From Salticus scenicus (Eukaryota > Arthropoda > Arachnida > Araneae > Salticidae), in assembly GCA_963930645.1 (NCBI GenBank), contig OZ005650.1, positions 235,491,688 to 235,555,687 on the forward strand: 64,000 bases of DNA, in the 5' to 3' direction. Made by a program: the position numbers and the translations under genes. Numbering within the stretch: position 1 is the stretch's first letter; each line of letters starts with the position of its first letter. The notes beneath the pieces were generated by a model, which was given only the letters and a program-made list of their open reading frames with translations, made no database searches and was not told the DNA's origin. This document shows, one piece after another, positions 44,003 through 56,139 of this stretch.

Positions 44003-45262
44003 TTAGGTTGTTGCAAAAATAATCTCGGTTTTTAACCTTTAACTTTAAAAGACCAAAATTTTGTTTATAATAAACTTTATTAATCGAAATAAAAACTATT
44101 AGAATCAACACATTTTTTGCCAACAAGAAACAAGCTTATTTATGCCGGTCGCGTAGAACTCCGGAGCTATGGAGGCGATGAAATCAGCGAAGGCGTTTTT
44201 AGCATCCTCTTGGTTTCTGAAGCATTTCTCCTAGAGGAAGTTGTCCGAATGCTTGAAAAAGTGGTAGTCGGTGGGTGAGAGTTCCGGCGAGTATGGCGGA
44301 TGGTCGAAAGTTTCATAGCCCAACTCATGCAGCTTCTGTCGCGTCATCATTGAAATGTGAGGCCGAGCGTTGCCATGGAGGAGAATTGGTGTTTTCCTAT
44401 TGACCAATTCCGAGCACATACGCCGAAGTTACCGGTGCATTTCGTCAACTTGTTGACAATACTTCTGCGTCGTAATCGTTTCGCCCGGATTCAGGAAGCT
44501 GTGATGGATGAGACCGGCCACAGACCACCAAACAGTCACCATAACCTTCTTTTGGTGCAATTTTGGCTTGGGGAAGTGTTTGGGAGCTTCATCATGGTTC
44601 AACTGTTGAGATGAACCTCGTCGGTTGTCATAAAGGATCCACTTCTCATCTCACGTCACAATACGGTCGAGAAACGGGTCATTTTTGTTGCGCAGAAAAA
44701 GAGCCGATGACACTTCAAAACGGCGATTTTTTTGGTTTTCGTTCAGTTCGTGCGGCACCCACTTATCGAGCTTTTTTGACTTCCTATTTGCTCCAGATGG
44801 CGAACGATTGTTGATTGGCCAACGTTGAGTTCTTCGGCAACTTCTCATGTGATTTTGCGAGAATTGGCTTCGATTAAGGCTCATTGTTAACCTCGGATGG
44901 GCGGCCGCGGCCGTCTTCGCCTTCAAGGCTTTCGTCATCACTGCGGAATTTCTTGAACCACCATTGTGCCATACGTTCGTTAGTGGTTCCTGGGCCAAAC
45001 GCATCGCTGATATCGCGAGCTGTCTGGGTAGCTTTTCGGCCTAGTTTGAACTGGAACAAGAAAATCGTGCGTATTTGTTTTTTGTCCATGCCGTATTTGA
45101 AGTCCTGTAAAAAGAAAAGAAAATATTAAGTAACACAATTACATAGAGCGAAAAACGCGCTTTAAAACGACATGTTAGCATGACTACATTTAATGAAAAA
45201 ATTATTCAGAAATCGTATATAAAAGTAAACAATATGAAAACCCAGATTATTTTTGTATCAAC

Positions 45263-45266
<4 letters not shown>
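44003..45266 (-). mobile_element. mariner transposon, 1.26 kb, dead
   Basis: TIRs TTAGGTTGTTGCAAAAATAA and, inverted at the right, TTAGGTTGATACAAAAATAA, flanked by TA (44001-44002 and 45267-45268). The length is normal for mariner. Confidence 0.9.
44105..45089 (-). pseudogene. mariner transposase (broken, catalytic Asp lost)
   Basis: Starts at ATG 45089 with a helix-turn-helix N-terminus and W-W-F-K-K-F. The frame is broken after about residue 70 and again near 44700-44880. Toward the end, H-G-N-A-R-P-H replaces the family's H-D-N-A-R-P-H, so the second catalytic Asp is Gly. P-P-Y-S-P-E-L-S-P-T-D-Y with the third Asp follows. An in-frame TAG lies at 44231-44233, after which the family C-terminus (A-T-G-I-N-K-L) continues to about 44105. 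Confidence 0.88.

Positions 45267-45322
<56 letters not shown>
45265..45322. repeat. (TA)n microsatellite at the mariner target site
   Basis: About 58 bp of uninterrupted TA directly abutting the right mariner TIR. Only a single TA is at the left. Confidence 0.9.
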
Positions 45323-45326
<4 letters not shown>

Positions 45327-46069
45327 ATGTATTTTGTCGTTGATGAAACTATTTTATTACTTTATTACAAATAAATCTATATCATTTCAGTTTCTTTAGC
45401 ATATAATGATTTATAACCTGAAATTTCTAAAAAAAAAAAAAAGTGTTTAAATTAGAATTCAATAACATGACTTTTCAGTGAAGTGAATGGACTATATTCT
45501 TCTATTGCTGATTTAATTCTCTAAAATCACAAATATCCTTAAAACTAATCATGTAACAATCACGCTAGTGTGGTTGAACTATGTTTGAAATTTTGTGCCT
45601 ATAATAGAAATCTATTCAGTTCAGAAATGTACGTTTGAATGAAGCGCCTTTACAGTTAATAGATGATAATCCAATTCAAATTAATTCGTGAAATCAAGCA
45701 TTGGTACTTTATATGCAGTGCTGAAAAAATTCCTCTTTTAAAAAAAGTAATAATGATGATGAATGTATTTCAAACACAATGATTGTTTTGTTTGTTGTAC
45801 TAAGTAAAGAAGCCTCCGTAAACAAACTTGATAAATATAAAAATCTACAAATATTATAATATAAATTTAATAATTATAAATGCTATGAACAGTGAAGTGT
45901 ACTTGTGATTTTATAAAGTAATTATGTTTTAACTTTATTTTATTTTATTTTTTCACAGTTTAGTAACAAAACAAACATTAAAAATATCAAACCATAGACC
46001 ACAATGAATAAAAAGGTTGCTTTAAATAAACTATAAATTATGCATTTATATAAAACTGTAAGGTTCTTG
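45323..46069. other. AT-rich intergenic DNA
   Basis: No gene, RNA or repeat end recognised. Confidence 0.4.
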
Positions 46070-46696
46070 CAATAATAACCTTTAACATGCCTACCAATTT
46101 ATGCGTTCATAGAATGTACAGCTTACACGCCAACACATTTCAAATAATTCGAGTTTATAGTCCATAATGATAGATAATTTCGTTTTGCGTCCCTGTAAAA
46201 GAGCTGTAAATCCCAAACTCATGTATACAAATCGTGCGACGATCATCTATAACCTACCTATCATTTTATAGGTCAATCTAATAAGGCATTTAGACTTTCT
46301 CGTACTTCAAATAATTGAAGTCCATTGCCCGTAATGAAAAAGAAGTTTTTATGCCCCTTCAAAAAAAATTTATAAGTACCACACTCATAAAAATCTATAC
46401 AGCTCGTGCAACGGTGACCTTTAACATACCTATCATTTTCAGCTCAATCAAATAAAGGAATAAGACGCTAATAATTTCTTCTATAGATCATTTATTTGTG
46501 TCTCTGTAAAAGAACTGTAAATCCCACAGTCATCAAAATGTATACAGTTCGCGTGATAGTGACTGATAACATATCTACCAACTTACAGCTCATTCGAACG
46601 AAGTTTTTAGACGTTATCATATTCACGCACATACATACACACACACAGACACCTATACATACATCATAGTAAAAATAGCAAAATTGAACTCTGGAG

Positions 46697-49399
46697 TAGG
46701 GCTGGATTATTTATCAATATATCACAAAATATCAATATTTTTTTAGTATCGCAATAACAATATTTAAAATCTTACTCTGCCGATATATCGCTTTAACGAT
46801 ATTTCTCAGCGTGCACCACGCAGCCGACCGATAACACATCGATAAATAACTTTAAAACATCCAATCTTACTACCTCCTTCAAACTCCGCTTCTTTCCCTT
46901 TCTTTCAATCTCTGCTTTCCGCTTCCGCTTTTCCCTACCACGCATGCACATCACGACCGATTAAATCCTTCCCGAAAAATAGCACCGAATATCTCTTACT
47001 CTAATATTCCTTTCCTTCTTTCTCCACATCCCCCTCTCATAGCCCCAAACGATCTCTCTCAATGTTACAGCAGCCGCAATACACCCCTTTTCATCCGAAT
47101 GAACTATAACCACTTCCTTTTACTGTCATACCTGTGATCTCTCAAATCGAAAAATAAATACCAGTACCACTGCTTAAAAAGTCAGACGTTGAACGATAAC
47201 ATATAAAATATTTCATTCATCATTCATCAAGTTATCGCAGTATATTATTTCCCAGCTTATCACATTCGAAGATATCCCCATACCAGTAATATTGCAGCTC
47301 ATTTCCTGCTATTGGCTCATTCATATCGGTATTAAATGGCCAATGACATGCGAGATTCAACATATGTTTATCAAACATGATCAAAGCCTAATTGCAGTAT
47401 TTCAGACACTGATATCCACTAGAACTTTGATCGCAAGAGTAATCTTGTCTGCCGGATGTTCACTCACTGATATCGATATATTTTCTTCATATAGTATACT
47501 ACATGACCGCAATATATTGCGGTTTACGTGAAAGTAATATTTAGAATATTGAATGTAAAATGAATGCTCTCAGCCACATCGATTGTTCGAAATAATATCA
47601 AGTGGTATTTAAAAAAAAAAAAAAAAAATGGAAATATGGAAATGTTTTGGATGTCTCGGAGATGAAAATAATAAAATAATTTCCGAACATATTTCGATCT
47701 GTAATTTTTAATCGTGTGCAGTATAATGTAAATTTTTTTTTGTATATATAAGTTTACCTTCTATCATTATTATTATTAAATATTTTAATAAACTCAGTTC
47801 TTTATTAAGCTAGTAAAATAGATTTTTATCTTCAGAAATTTTATAGGGACAGTTTTCCGACTGAACAATGATATAACACTGAGCATTTTATAATTATTTT
47901 ATTTATTCATTTTTATTTTATTTTATTTTTTGTGCAGCATTTTATTATTATTATTATTATTATTCATTTATTTATTTATTTTAGCTGTTCTTATTAAATA
48001 TAAGAGATTTAAACAAAAGAAAAGTGGTTAAAAATAAAATAAAAAAATAAATAGAAATTCTACTTACATTCTATGTAAACAGAATTTAATTTAGTACAAC
48101 TGGACTTATTTTAATAACTGTGTTTCATTCACTAGCATCGATTACTATATTCATTTCTTAAAATGTCTTTGGTATAACTTTAGCAAAGGAGCCCCTTTGT
48201 GGTTTTTTAATTTTTTGTTGTCAATTTATTGATGAATTAAAGTGGCTATCGAAATTTTTGGAAAGAAATATCCGGGTTACTTCGGTACCAAATTTAAATT
48301 TTGCAAAGGGCTATGCTGAAGCGGTTCCATTTCTTTAGCACTGTTTTTTTTTTTTTTTTTTTTTTAATTCTATTTTAATTATTAAAAAAAAAAAATGTTT
48401 GTACATTTTTCTATTTTTTTCGACATAAAAGTAATATATTTACTTACATATTCATTCATTTATTGAAGTGAAAACTTCTTTAGGCGCGTTAAGCACTTTT
48501 GGTGAACAAAAATCATTAAACTCGATTCATCGTCAGCGAACGCTTTCCATTTGAAGTGAAAACTTTTGGGTGAACAAAAATCATTGAACTCGTGTCATCG
48601 TCAGCGAACGCTTTCCATCCTTGTATGATACAAATAATGTATCATACAGTTAACTTGCTAATGTGAAGTGTTAATAATTATATACTGTATATTCTTTACA
48701 ATCTGGTGCGGCTCTACACGACTTCTCTCATCTCCGGACGCTGTCTCTTAAAGATTACATCCGGAAACGTTGCAGTTAGTCCTCACAAAACCGTGAGAAA
48801 GGCCAAAGCCTCCATTTTTCACACGTCTTTACAATCTGGTGTGGCTCTACACGACTTCTCTCATCTCCGGGCACTGTCTCTATAGCAGTCAGACCTCGCA
48901 AAACCGTGAGAAAGCCCAAAGCCGCCATTTTTCTCACGTTTTTACAATCTGGTGCGGCTCTACACGACTTCTTTCATCTCCGGACACTGTCTCTTAAAGA
49001 TTGCAGCCGGAAACGTTGCAGTTAGATCTCACAAAACCGTGAGAAAGGCCAAAGAAGCCATTTTTCTCACGTTTTTACAATCTGGTGTGGATCTACACGA
49101 CTTCTCTCATCTCCGGGCACTGTCTCTATTGCGGTTAGACCTCACAAAACCGTGAGAAAGCCCAAAGCCGTCATTTTTCTCACGTTTTTACAATCTGGTG
49201 CGGCTCTACATGACTTCTCTTATCTCCGGACACTGAAAACAATCCCCGCTTGTATACATTAAAATTGGTGTTTATTTATCTTTAAAAAGTAGCAAATGTC
49301 TATTTTCCTGTTCTTGAAAAAATATCGATAATATCATTAATATCGATATTAACTTGGCGATATATCGCGATATTTGATTTCTGATATCGTCCAGCTCTA
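46697..49399. mobile_element. hAT-like element, 2.7 kb, apparently non-autonomous
   Basis: Ends TAGGGCTGGATTAT and, inverted, TAGAGCTGGACGATAT, flanked by the 8-bp duplication CTCTGGAG (46689-46696 and 49400-49407), typical of hAT. Subterminal regions are rich in ATATCG motifs. No transposase ORF is visible. Inside, 48440-48610 is a tandem duplication of about 80 bp. Confidence 0.8.
48690..49232. repeat. Minisatellite with alternating long and short units
   Basis: TTTACAATCTGGTG recurs at about 48697, 48829, 48944, 49073 and 49188, giving periods of about 132, 115, 129 and 115. Long units contain CTCTTAAAGATT and a GCCGGAAACGTTGCAG-like block that short units lack. Confidence 0.85.
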
Positions 49400-49500
49400 C
49401 TCTGGAGATTTCAAAACGTATAAATACACCAAAATCTCATAATCAACTTATTTCATGATTACAATATTTTCCTTAAATAACGTAAATTCAGAAAGTAAAA

Positions 49501-52289
49501 ATTAAAAAATATATCATTTCTTCTATTAAATTCAATTACAATTTAGCGGGGAAAAAATGGAGTTTAATATATATAAATTACAATTACTATATTGTTCATG
49601 GAGAACTAATTATTGTAATTTAGCTGTTAAAGCATTCAAGAAATTCTTTCGAATTAAAAATACGTGAGAACTTTTAGAGAATTTAAATGAATATTACCCT
49701 CGTCACTTAACTCATTAAAGTACTGCTAATTGAAATTAAATGTTTGTGAATAGCACTTAATTTATCCTTATTAATATTAATCACTTTGAACATTTAATTA
49801 AAAATGACCAATAACCATGAATATTTAAATTATTTAACATTTAATGATGGTTATGAAGAATTTATAAAGTGTTTCAAAAATTAAAATAAAGCTCTAATGC
49901 ATAATGCAATTTATAATCAATTTATAAAATACTTATATTTTAATATAATCATTATCTAAGGGATATTATAAAAGTTATATTTTGATATCGTGTTTATCTA
50001 AGGCAGTAGTGGCAGTAGTTCTCAAATGCCATGCGCAATGCTGCGTTCTAGAATATTTCTAGGTGTGCCGCGGGGTATTTCAGAGAAATATATATCCAAA
50101 TATAAAAATATATTATATATCATTACGAGTATACTGCTCTTTTGTCAACTCATTTTATATAAACTGGCTTATTTTATAAATTTAATTTATGAAATAATTA
50201 ACTGGAACCCACCCAAATATATTTAACAAATATATTCGTAAATATATTTGCATGACATTTTTTCAGTTATTACAGTTAGTAACAATACCATATGCAGAAG
50301 AAACTAAATTTTATACTACATATTGGATTTCAGTGAAACTGTATTTGTGTGTCATACATAGCTCCTAAATTACTTTTTCTCCTTTTTTTTTTTTTTTTTT
50401 TTTTAAATTAAGAAACCACTACTATTTTCTAATAGTATTCTCCTATACAATTAAACGTAGAAAACTACTAGAAAACTGTTACTAAAATTTTCTATAAAAT
50501 TTTAGTTTTAATACGTCTTTAAGTATAACCGAAAGACTTAACAACAATGTATTACAAAAACCACTGTAGGAAGATTTCTCAAATTAAAAGGAAATATAGC
50601 TAAATTTTTTAGTTTCTATAAGCTTTAATGTATGCCAGGATTTTCTATACTTATGTATCTATATAATATTCATATAATATTGATCAATGGTTATATCATA
50701 TAAAATGTCTGAGTAGTTTTAGTATGTATATAACATTAAAGAAACCAGTTTACTCGAAACTGAAAGGTTAACACACTATATTTTTACATGATCGTCAATA
50801 TATAAACTACATTTTTTATTCATTAAATATTTTTCTTGCGGTCTATTTAAAATGGATATAAACATATATATGTTCAATCAAAATTCGTTATTTTGAACAG
50901 ACACTATCAGGGTATGAATATAATAATTTTAATTTTAATCACCTAATAATTCGATAGGCTTAAAACTAAACGATTATATCAGTGTGCTTCGTATTAAAAT
51001 TATTTTATACAGCAAAAATGTTTTCTTAAAAACACGCACAAAGAAATTTAAAACAATACACTCTGTAAGGAGTAGTATTCACAGCCATTTAAGTAAAACC
51101 ATTTAAAATTTATGCCTTTATTTATTTATTTTTTATGCTAAAATACTTGGCGATCTCGTGTACCTTTACGTAACAGATTTCATTGTTACCAGAAAAACTT
51201 TCACTGGGTTTCGAATAAGAGACTTATCTTTGGTAAAGTTTGCATCCTTTGTCGATGAGAGCCAGTGTTGCCAGACTAGAGGGCATTTTTATTCAATAGT
51301 CACTAATAATTTTGAGAATTGATATTTGATATACATAACAGACGATTAATCTTCGAAGTTATTAGGCAACCGTTATAATTAATATTCAGAGTTGGATATT
51401 GAATAAAAAAAATCTCCAAATTTGGTAAAACTGATGATAGTCCTATATTTCCCACTTACTATACATTATATTAGTACTTTTTTTAAGTATATATAGGCAA
51501 TATAAGCATAAAATAGCAAACTTTTCAATAAAATAACATATAGTATACACTAATAAAGTCACAATATTTATAGCAAATATTTCTATATTATCGTTTTTTA
51601 TAGAGATCTAACAAAGCACCGGGGTTAAATATATTTCTATAATTTTCTTTTTATTACTATTTGCAAACGTTTAATCAGATGATGAAACTGTCTTAAGAGC
51701 TTAACAGATGATACGTTTGTATAAATCAGAGATTTATTTCACGCACTCGCTTACATTTAATTAGTTTATGATGTACAATAAAAAGTATATCTCATGAATA
51801 TAATTTAAAAAAAAAAAAATTAAAACATGATTTATAATTCAAATGCCCCATGCACGAGGTATTAATTTCAAAGATTGTGAAATCTTCTAAATTTAACATG
51901 GTTTTCGATCGATATAACTATCTTTTCTAGACACAAGTATGTAACATAAACTTTAGATACATAACACTAACTTCAGATGCATAACACTAATTTAAAATTT
52001 TTAAAATTAGCAACTTAAATTTCAGTTTTAAAGGGAATAATTTTCTAAAATGATATCAACATTTCTAGATTATTCCTCAATACTCATTATAATATTAAAC
52101 ATGAAATGTTTTTATGTTTTATATATGCAAATATCGTTCCATTTATTTTTTAAAATGATAAGATGAAAGCCATTTATCACTGCATTTTAATAAAGTCTCT
52201 TCAGAGCCATTTATTAAATATTTTATGTAAGATAAATAAGTTATGAAGAACTTTAATAAAAAAGCACCACAAAACTGGCGTTGTAAAAA
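49501..52289. other. AT-rich intergenic DNA
   Basis: Poly(T) at 50384-50404. No gene, RNA or clear repeat boundary seen. Confidence 0.45.
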
Positions 52290-52329
52290 ATATTACTTAC
52301 AAACTTTGAATAAACACCATAAAATGCAA

Positions 52330-52390
52330 TAAACTCGCAACAATTGTTTCGAGTCGAAAAAACACACGACCCTTCATCAGGCGAATAAAG
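52330..52390 (-). ncRNA. Hammerhead ribozyme (type I), left arm
   Basis: Minus strand: stem I UCGC, CUGAUGA (52380-52374), stem II GGGUCG/CGACUC, GAAAC (52350-52346), a palindromic stem III ACAAUUGU, then U and predicted cleavage before GCGA (between 52339 and 52338), which pairs with UCGC. All core positions are conserved. Confidence 0.82.
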
Positions 52391-52866
52391 TAAGCACGAG
52401 TGCTGCAGTCAAAGCGGCAACGCACAAAATCGTTTAAAATGAAAAGAAAAACTTTATAAAGTAGAAAGAAAATATAACAACTGGTGTGAGTAGAACTGTA
52501 CAAGAAAACAAGAAAATAAATAAATGAGTGAGATTAACCATATAACTATATAACTCCTGTCTGTTCCTCCCATTTGGATATTCATGAAGCATTTTACATA
52601 TTTAAAAATTCGAAAAATCTTGTTAATGATATTTCTTCCACTCCATTCTTCTCTGATGCTTGGAAATTACTCACGTAACTTAGATTTTCGTTTAATTTTT
52701 GATATCCTTAGATGGTTAATCTCACTCATTTATTTATTTTCTTGTTTTCTTGTACAATTCTACTCACACCATTTGTTATATTTACTTTCTACTTTATAAA
52801 GTTTTTCTTTTCATTTTAAACGATTTTGTGCGTTGCCGCTTTGACTGCAGCACTCGTGCTTACTTT

Positions 52867-52920
52867 ATTCGCCTGATGAAGGGTCGTGTGTTTTTTCGAC
52901 TCGAAAGAATTGTTGCGAGT
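52867..52920 (+). ncRNA. Hammerhead ribozyme, right arm, one core-adjacent change
   Basis: Plus strand: CUGAUGA (52873-52879), stem II as in the left arm, GAAAG (52903-52907) in place of GAAAC, so the stem III C is lost, then GUU and GCGAG. Likely weaker than the left-arm copy. Confidence 0.7.
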
Positions 52921-52963
52921 TTATTGCATTTTATGGTGTTTATTCAAAGTTTGTAAGTAATAT

Positions 52964-53739
52964 GAAGAACTATGATTATAAATTTTTGATATTGTTTTAA
53001 TAAATTTTACCTACTTTTCTTTCAAAAGAAATACATTTAATCTACGTAAAAATTGTAGATTTGTATTATAAATAAATTCACATATAAAAATTAAGCTGTT
53101 ATCGATAAACTAACAGAGATCTTGTCCTAATAATTCTGAAAACTAGACTATTTCTTATTTATGATTTATATGTATTTAAATATAAGATATATATTGAATT
53201 TTTCTGTATGGACAAAGTATGGATAAAATTAAATAACTGAAGCAGTTAACTTTACTGATCGTCGAAAAATTACTAGTACAATTATTTACCGATTATCAGT
53301 ATTTAAAAGTAATATTCAGGTATTTTATATTATCTAACTTATACAAATAGCATTATACGGTTTCCATTCATTAAAGAATAGTTAATATAATTAAATGTAG
53401 AAAGAAACAGGCACGAGTGCAGACTAAATACAGCAACAAACTTAACATATTTTTGTGTTTTTGTGGCTTCATGTATATTTATAAAATTCTCCTCCTTCAT
53501 TGTACATAACCACTTTTTCGGTGTATTTTTCTGCATAAAGTAGAAGTTGTTATGGTAGTTTATAAATCACCAGTTTAAGTACTCTCCAATAATATTCTCG
53601 TGTGTAAATGTTAATCTAAACTTATGAAGACTTATTTCATCACATTTTTATGTTTTATATACATCTCAATATTTATGCATATTTTTTTGCATTGATCTTA
53701 TCAAATTTTCATACAAATGTTATGTAAAAACATTTGATA
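52964..53739. other. AT-rich intergenic DNA
   Basis: No feature recognised. Confidence 0.4.
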
Positions 53740-54135
53740 ATAATTCTATACTGATAAGTATAAAGGATTTAAGTTCATATTCTTGATTTTTCAGGAGACG
53801 AAAAATAAAGTTAAACTAACTAAAAACTAACCAGAAGAATCGATTAGGAAAAAGGGATTATGTTGGTTTATACGCTTTATACAATTCAGTGATTGTCAAT
53901 CTTCATTTAATAAAGGGAAAAAAATTGAATTAAATATTTTATACCAAAGATTAAAACTAAATTTCTGAGTTGAATCTTTTTTTACCAAAGGATTTTCTCA
54001 AAGACTAAATGGCATAGATTTAAATCCTTTATACCAATCGATAGAGAATTTTTTTTCTGAGTCTGACTATATGTACTTAACTCAAAATCGACATTTTTGG
54101 ACTTTAATCCTTTATACTTACCAGTACAAAATTAT
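53740..54135. mobile_element. Small TIR element (about 400 bp)
   Basis: Ends ATAATTCTATACTGATAAGT and, inverted, ATAATTTTGTACTGGTAAGT, continuing into TATAAAGGATTTAA. TATACCAAAGATT-like motifs recur inside. Superfamily not assigned. Confidence 0.55.
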
Positions 54136-54548
54136 CCTTATATGTCTTCAGACATACTTTCAAATACGTAATCTAAATAAATAAAAAACCAACATGTACA
54201 GTCGAAAAAAAAAATAGAAACGCAACACTCCACGTAACTTTGTTGCTAATCGATGCACAAAAATGTAATAGGTATCATCCGAGGAAAATTCTGAGTACTT
54301 TCAGAAAATGAAGTGAAATTTTGAATTTGGGGTTATCTACATATTAAAACACGAACCAAGTTTGATTTTTTTTCAATGGTAATTCCCTATTTTTATTTTA
54401 TATTTGAATTTCTGGGATCACGACAACGCGAAAAAGTATATTGGTTGTATATTTTACTTACTTTTTCCCAGAGTTATAAGCGTTAAAAATTTGAAGGTGC
54501 CAATGTTAAATTCATATTTCAAACTTTTATTAATATCTTCACAAAAAA
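54136..54548. other. AT-rich DNA with a lone Tc1-like end
   Basis: TACAGTCGAAAAAAAAAATA at 54196-54215 resembles a Tc1 terminal repeat, but no partner end is seen. Otherwise empty. Confidence 0.35.
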
Positions 54549-54550
54549 TA

Positions 54551-54824
54551 CACTGCAAAAAGTAGTTTCTTAAAAATGAGCTAAATTGTCTCAAAATAGC
54601 TCCAAATCAATATATACTTAAATTTTAAAACCCATGTACTCATTTTTGAGTATACTGACATTCTCAAAAATGGGGTTGACCAATAAGAATCCCGCATGTT
54701 TGACATGTCAATATATTCAAAAATGAGCACATGGGTTTTCAAATTTAAGTATATATTGTTTCGGAGCTATTTTGAGATTATCGGAGCTATTTAGCTCATT
54801 TTTAAGGAACAACTTTTAACAGTG
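54551..54824. mobile_element. Palindromic MITE with TA duplication
   Basis: Starts CACTGCAAAAAGTAG and ends CAACTTTTAACAGTG, flanked by TA on both sides. The arms (AAAATGAGCTAAA, TCTCAAAATAGCTCC) pair over most of their length. 274 bp. Confidence 0.75.
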
Positions 54825-54826
54825 TA

Positions 54827-54848
54827 ACTTGATCGATACATATATACA

Positions 54849-54882
<34 letters not shown>

Positions 54883-55369
54883 TACGAGATACAGTGAAGA
54901 AACCCAAACATAATTCAGCATCACTTCCTTTGAAACTCACCTAAATTCGAGCTACGTTTCCTTAAAAAGATATCTATGATGACATCCTATCCAGTCTAGC
55001 ATTCAATTGCCCTTACCAAAACTAATATTTTAATATAACTATAATAACTAACTAACTATATAACTATAATTTCCTTCATTATGTTTATAACATAATAATA
55101 GTTATAATAAAATAATTATAATTAAAAAATAAATAAATAAATAAATAAATTTTATTAAATTTACTTATTAGTATAATATTAATTAAATAAATAAAAAAAT
55201 AATTGATTGCTCCTTCCCTCCCTCCTTTTTTTTTTTCTTTGGTGTGTGTGTACGTGTGTTCCTCTCTGATTGGTCCTGCATGATGCTTCCTATTGGTTAT
55301 TTGTGCTGCTCCTCCCCCTCTGAATTTTGCCCTGCTTTCAGTCTTGCTTTTGCCTCCAAGGCAGTAGCA
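54827..55369. other. Intergenic DNA, AT-rich then GC-richer
   Basis: (TTA)n at 54852-54882 and TAAA-rich DNA at 55085-55200. 55240-55370 is less AT-rich and may belong to the relic element next to it. Confidence 0.45.
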
Positions 55370-55374
55370 CGGGT

Positions 55375-55432
55375 TTTTTTGCACCTGATGAAAAAAGGCT
55401 ACGTCCTTCCTAAACCGGTTGTTGCTGACTTA
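55375..55432 (+). ncRNA. Possible hammerhead relic
   Basis: CACCUGAUGA (55381-55390), a short AAGG/CCUU stem, UAAAC in place of GAAAC, a palindromic ACCGGU, then U-GUUGC. Stem I pairs only two bases. The arrangement follows the other hammerheads, but it looks mutated. Confidence 0.3.
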
Positions 55433-56139
55433 AAATTTATGGTATGTGAAGAAGTTTTAATATTTTTCAATTGTCCTTAATCTTAAACATCAATACCAAT
55501 ACCGTTCAATAATACAACATTAAGAGAAGATCGTTTAATCGTTATATAAAATTACAAAATAACAGGATCTTTCATTATTGTTATTGTTTGCCCTATTTGC
55601 TATCGTAAATGCAGAGCACAAAGAAAATGTTTAAAGTATTATTGGCGTACTTTATTATTTAGAATAAAACGATCAATCACTTCCTTAGCAAAACACTTCA
55701 ATTGTCAAAATAAATACTTCTTCACCTTTGAAGCTAAAGCAAATGATTAGTTTTCCCTCTGTTATATAAAATTCTCTTTCAATAAGTTTCATCTAATTGT
55801 ACTAAAACTATTTCATTAGAAATCTCATTATTAGTTTGAAAGCACTACATTGTTTAACTGAGTGGTTGCTGTGAGCAACAAATAGAGCAATTCAAAAATC
55901 AATAAAACATTCTCCGAGTGCCATTGTTACTAAAATAGCATATATGTTTGGCTTGTAGATATCTTTATTATAGTGCATTAGTATAAAATAAAAACATAGA
56001 TTTTGTATAAATCCTTTCTCATAAAAAATATATATAATTATGAAATACATATTCGATAAAGCTTTGAGCAATGTTTGAAAGCATTAAATATATAACATTT
56101 TAAGTAATAAAGTAATACAAATTACTATTTAATTATTTT
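55433..56139. other. AT-rich intergenic DNA
   Basis: No feature recognised. Confidence 0.4.

Larger units (their letters stand above)
46070..49500 (-). repeat. Diverged relative of the ACTTTCCGAACA family, split by a hAT element
   Basis: Reading the minus strand, 49500-49400 matches the family start (ACTTTCTGAAT, then ATTGTAATCATG), and 46696-46070 continues with the microsatellite (about 46610-46660) and three or four 155-bp subunits carrying TTTACAGGGAC-like blocks. The gap is exactly the hAT insertion. Confidence 0.65.
52290..52963. mobile_element. Fold-back element with two hammerhead ribozymes
   Basis: Arms 52290-52541 and 52712-52963 are inverted copies with few mismatches; the spacer is 170 bp. 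Each arm carries a hammerhead in outward-reading orientation. Probably derived from Penelope-like element ends. Confidence 0.8.

Noticed and set aside
46697..49399. Autonomous hAT transposase
   Set aside because: No long ORF, no hAT dimerisation motif and no BED finger could be supported; the interior is mostly repeats.
55085..55480. 78- and 99-codon ORFs around 55.2-55.5 kb
   Set aside because: No motif. The region is better explained as a degraded repeat with a hammerhead-like relic.
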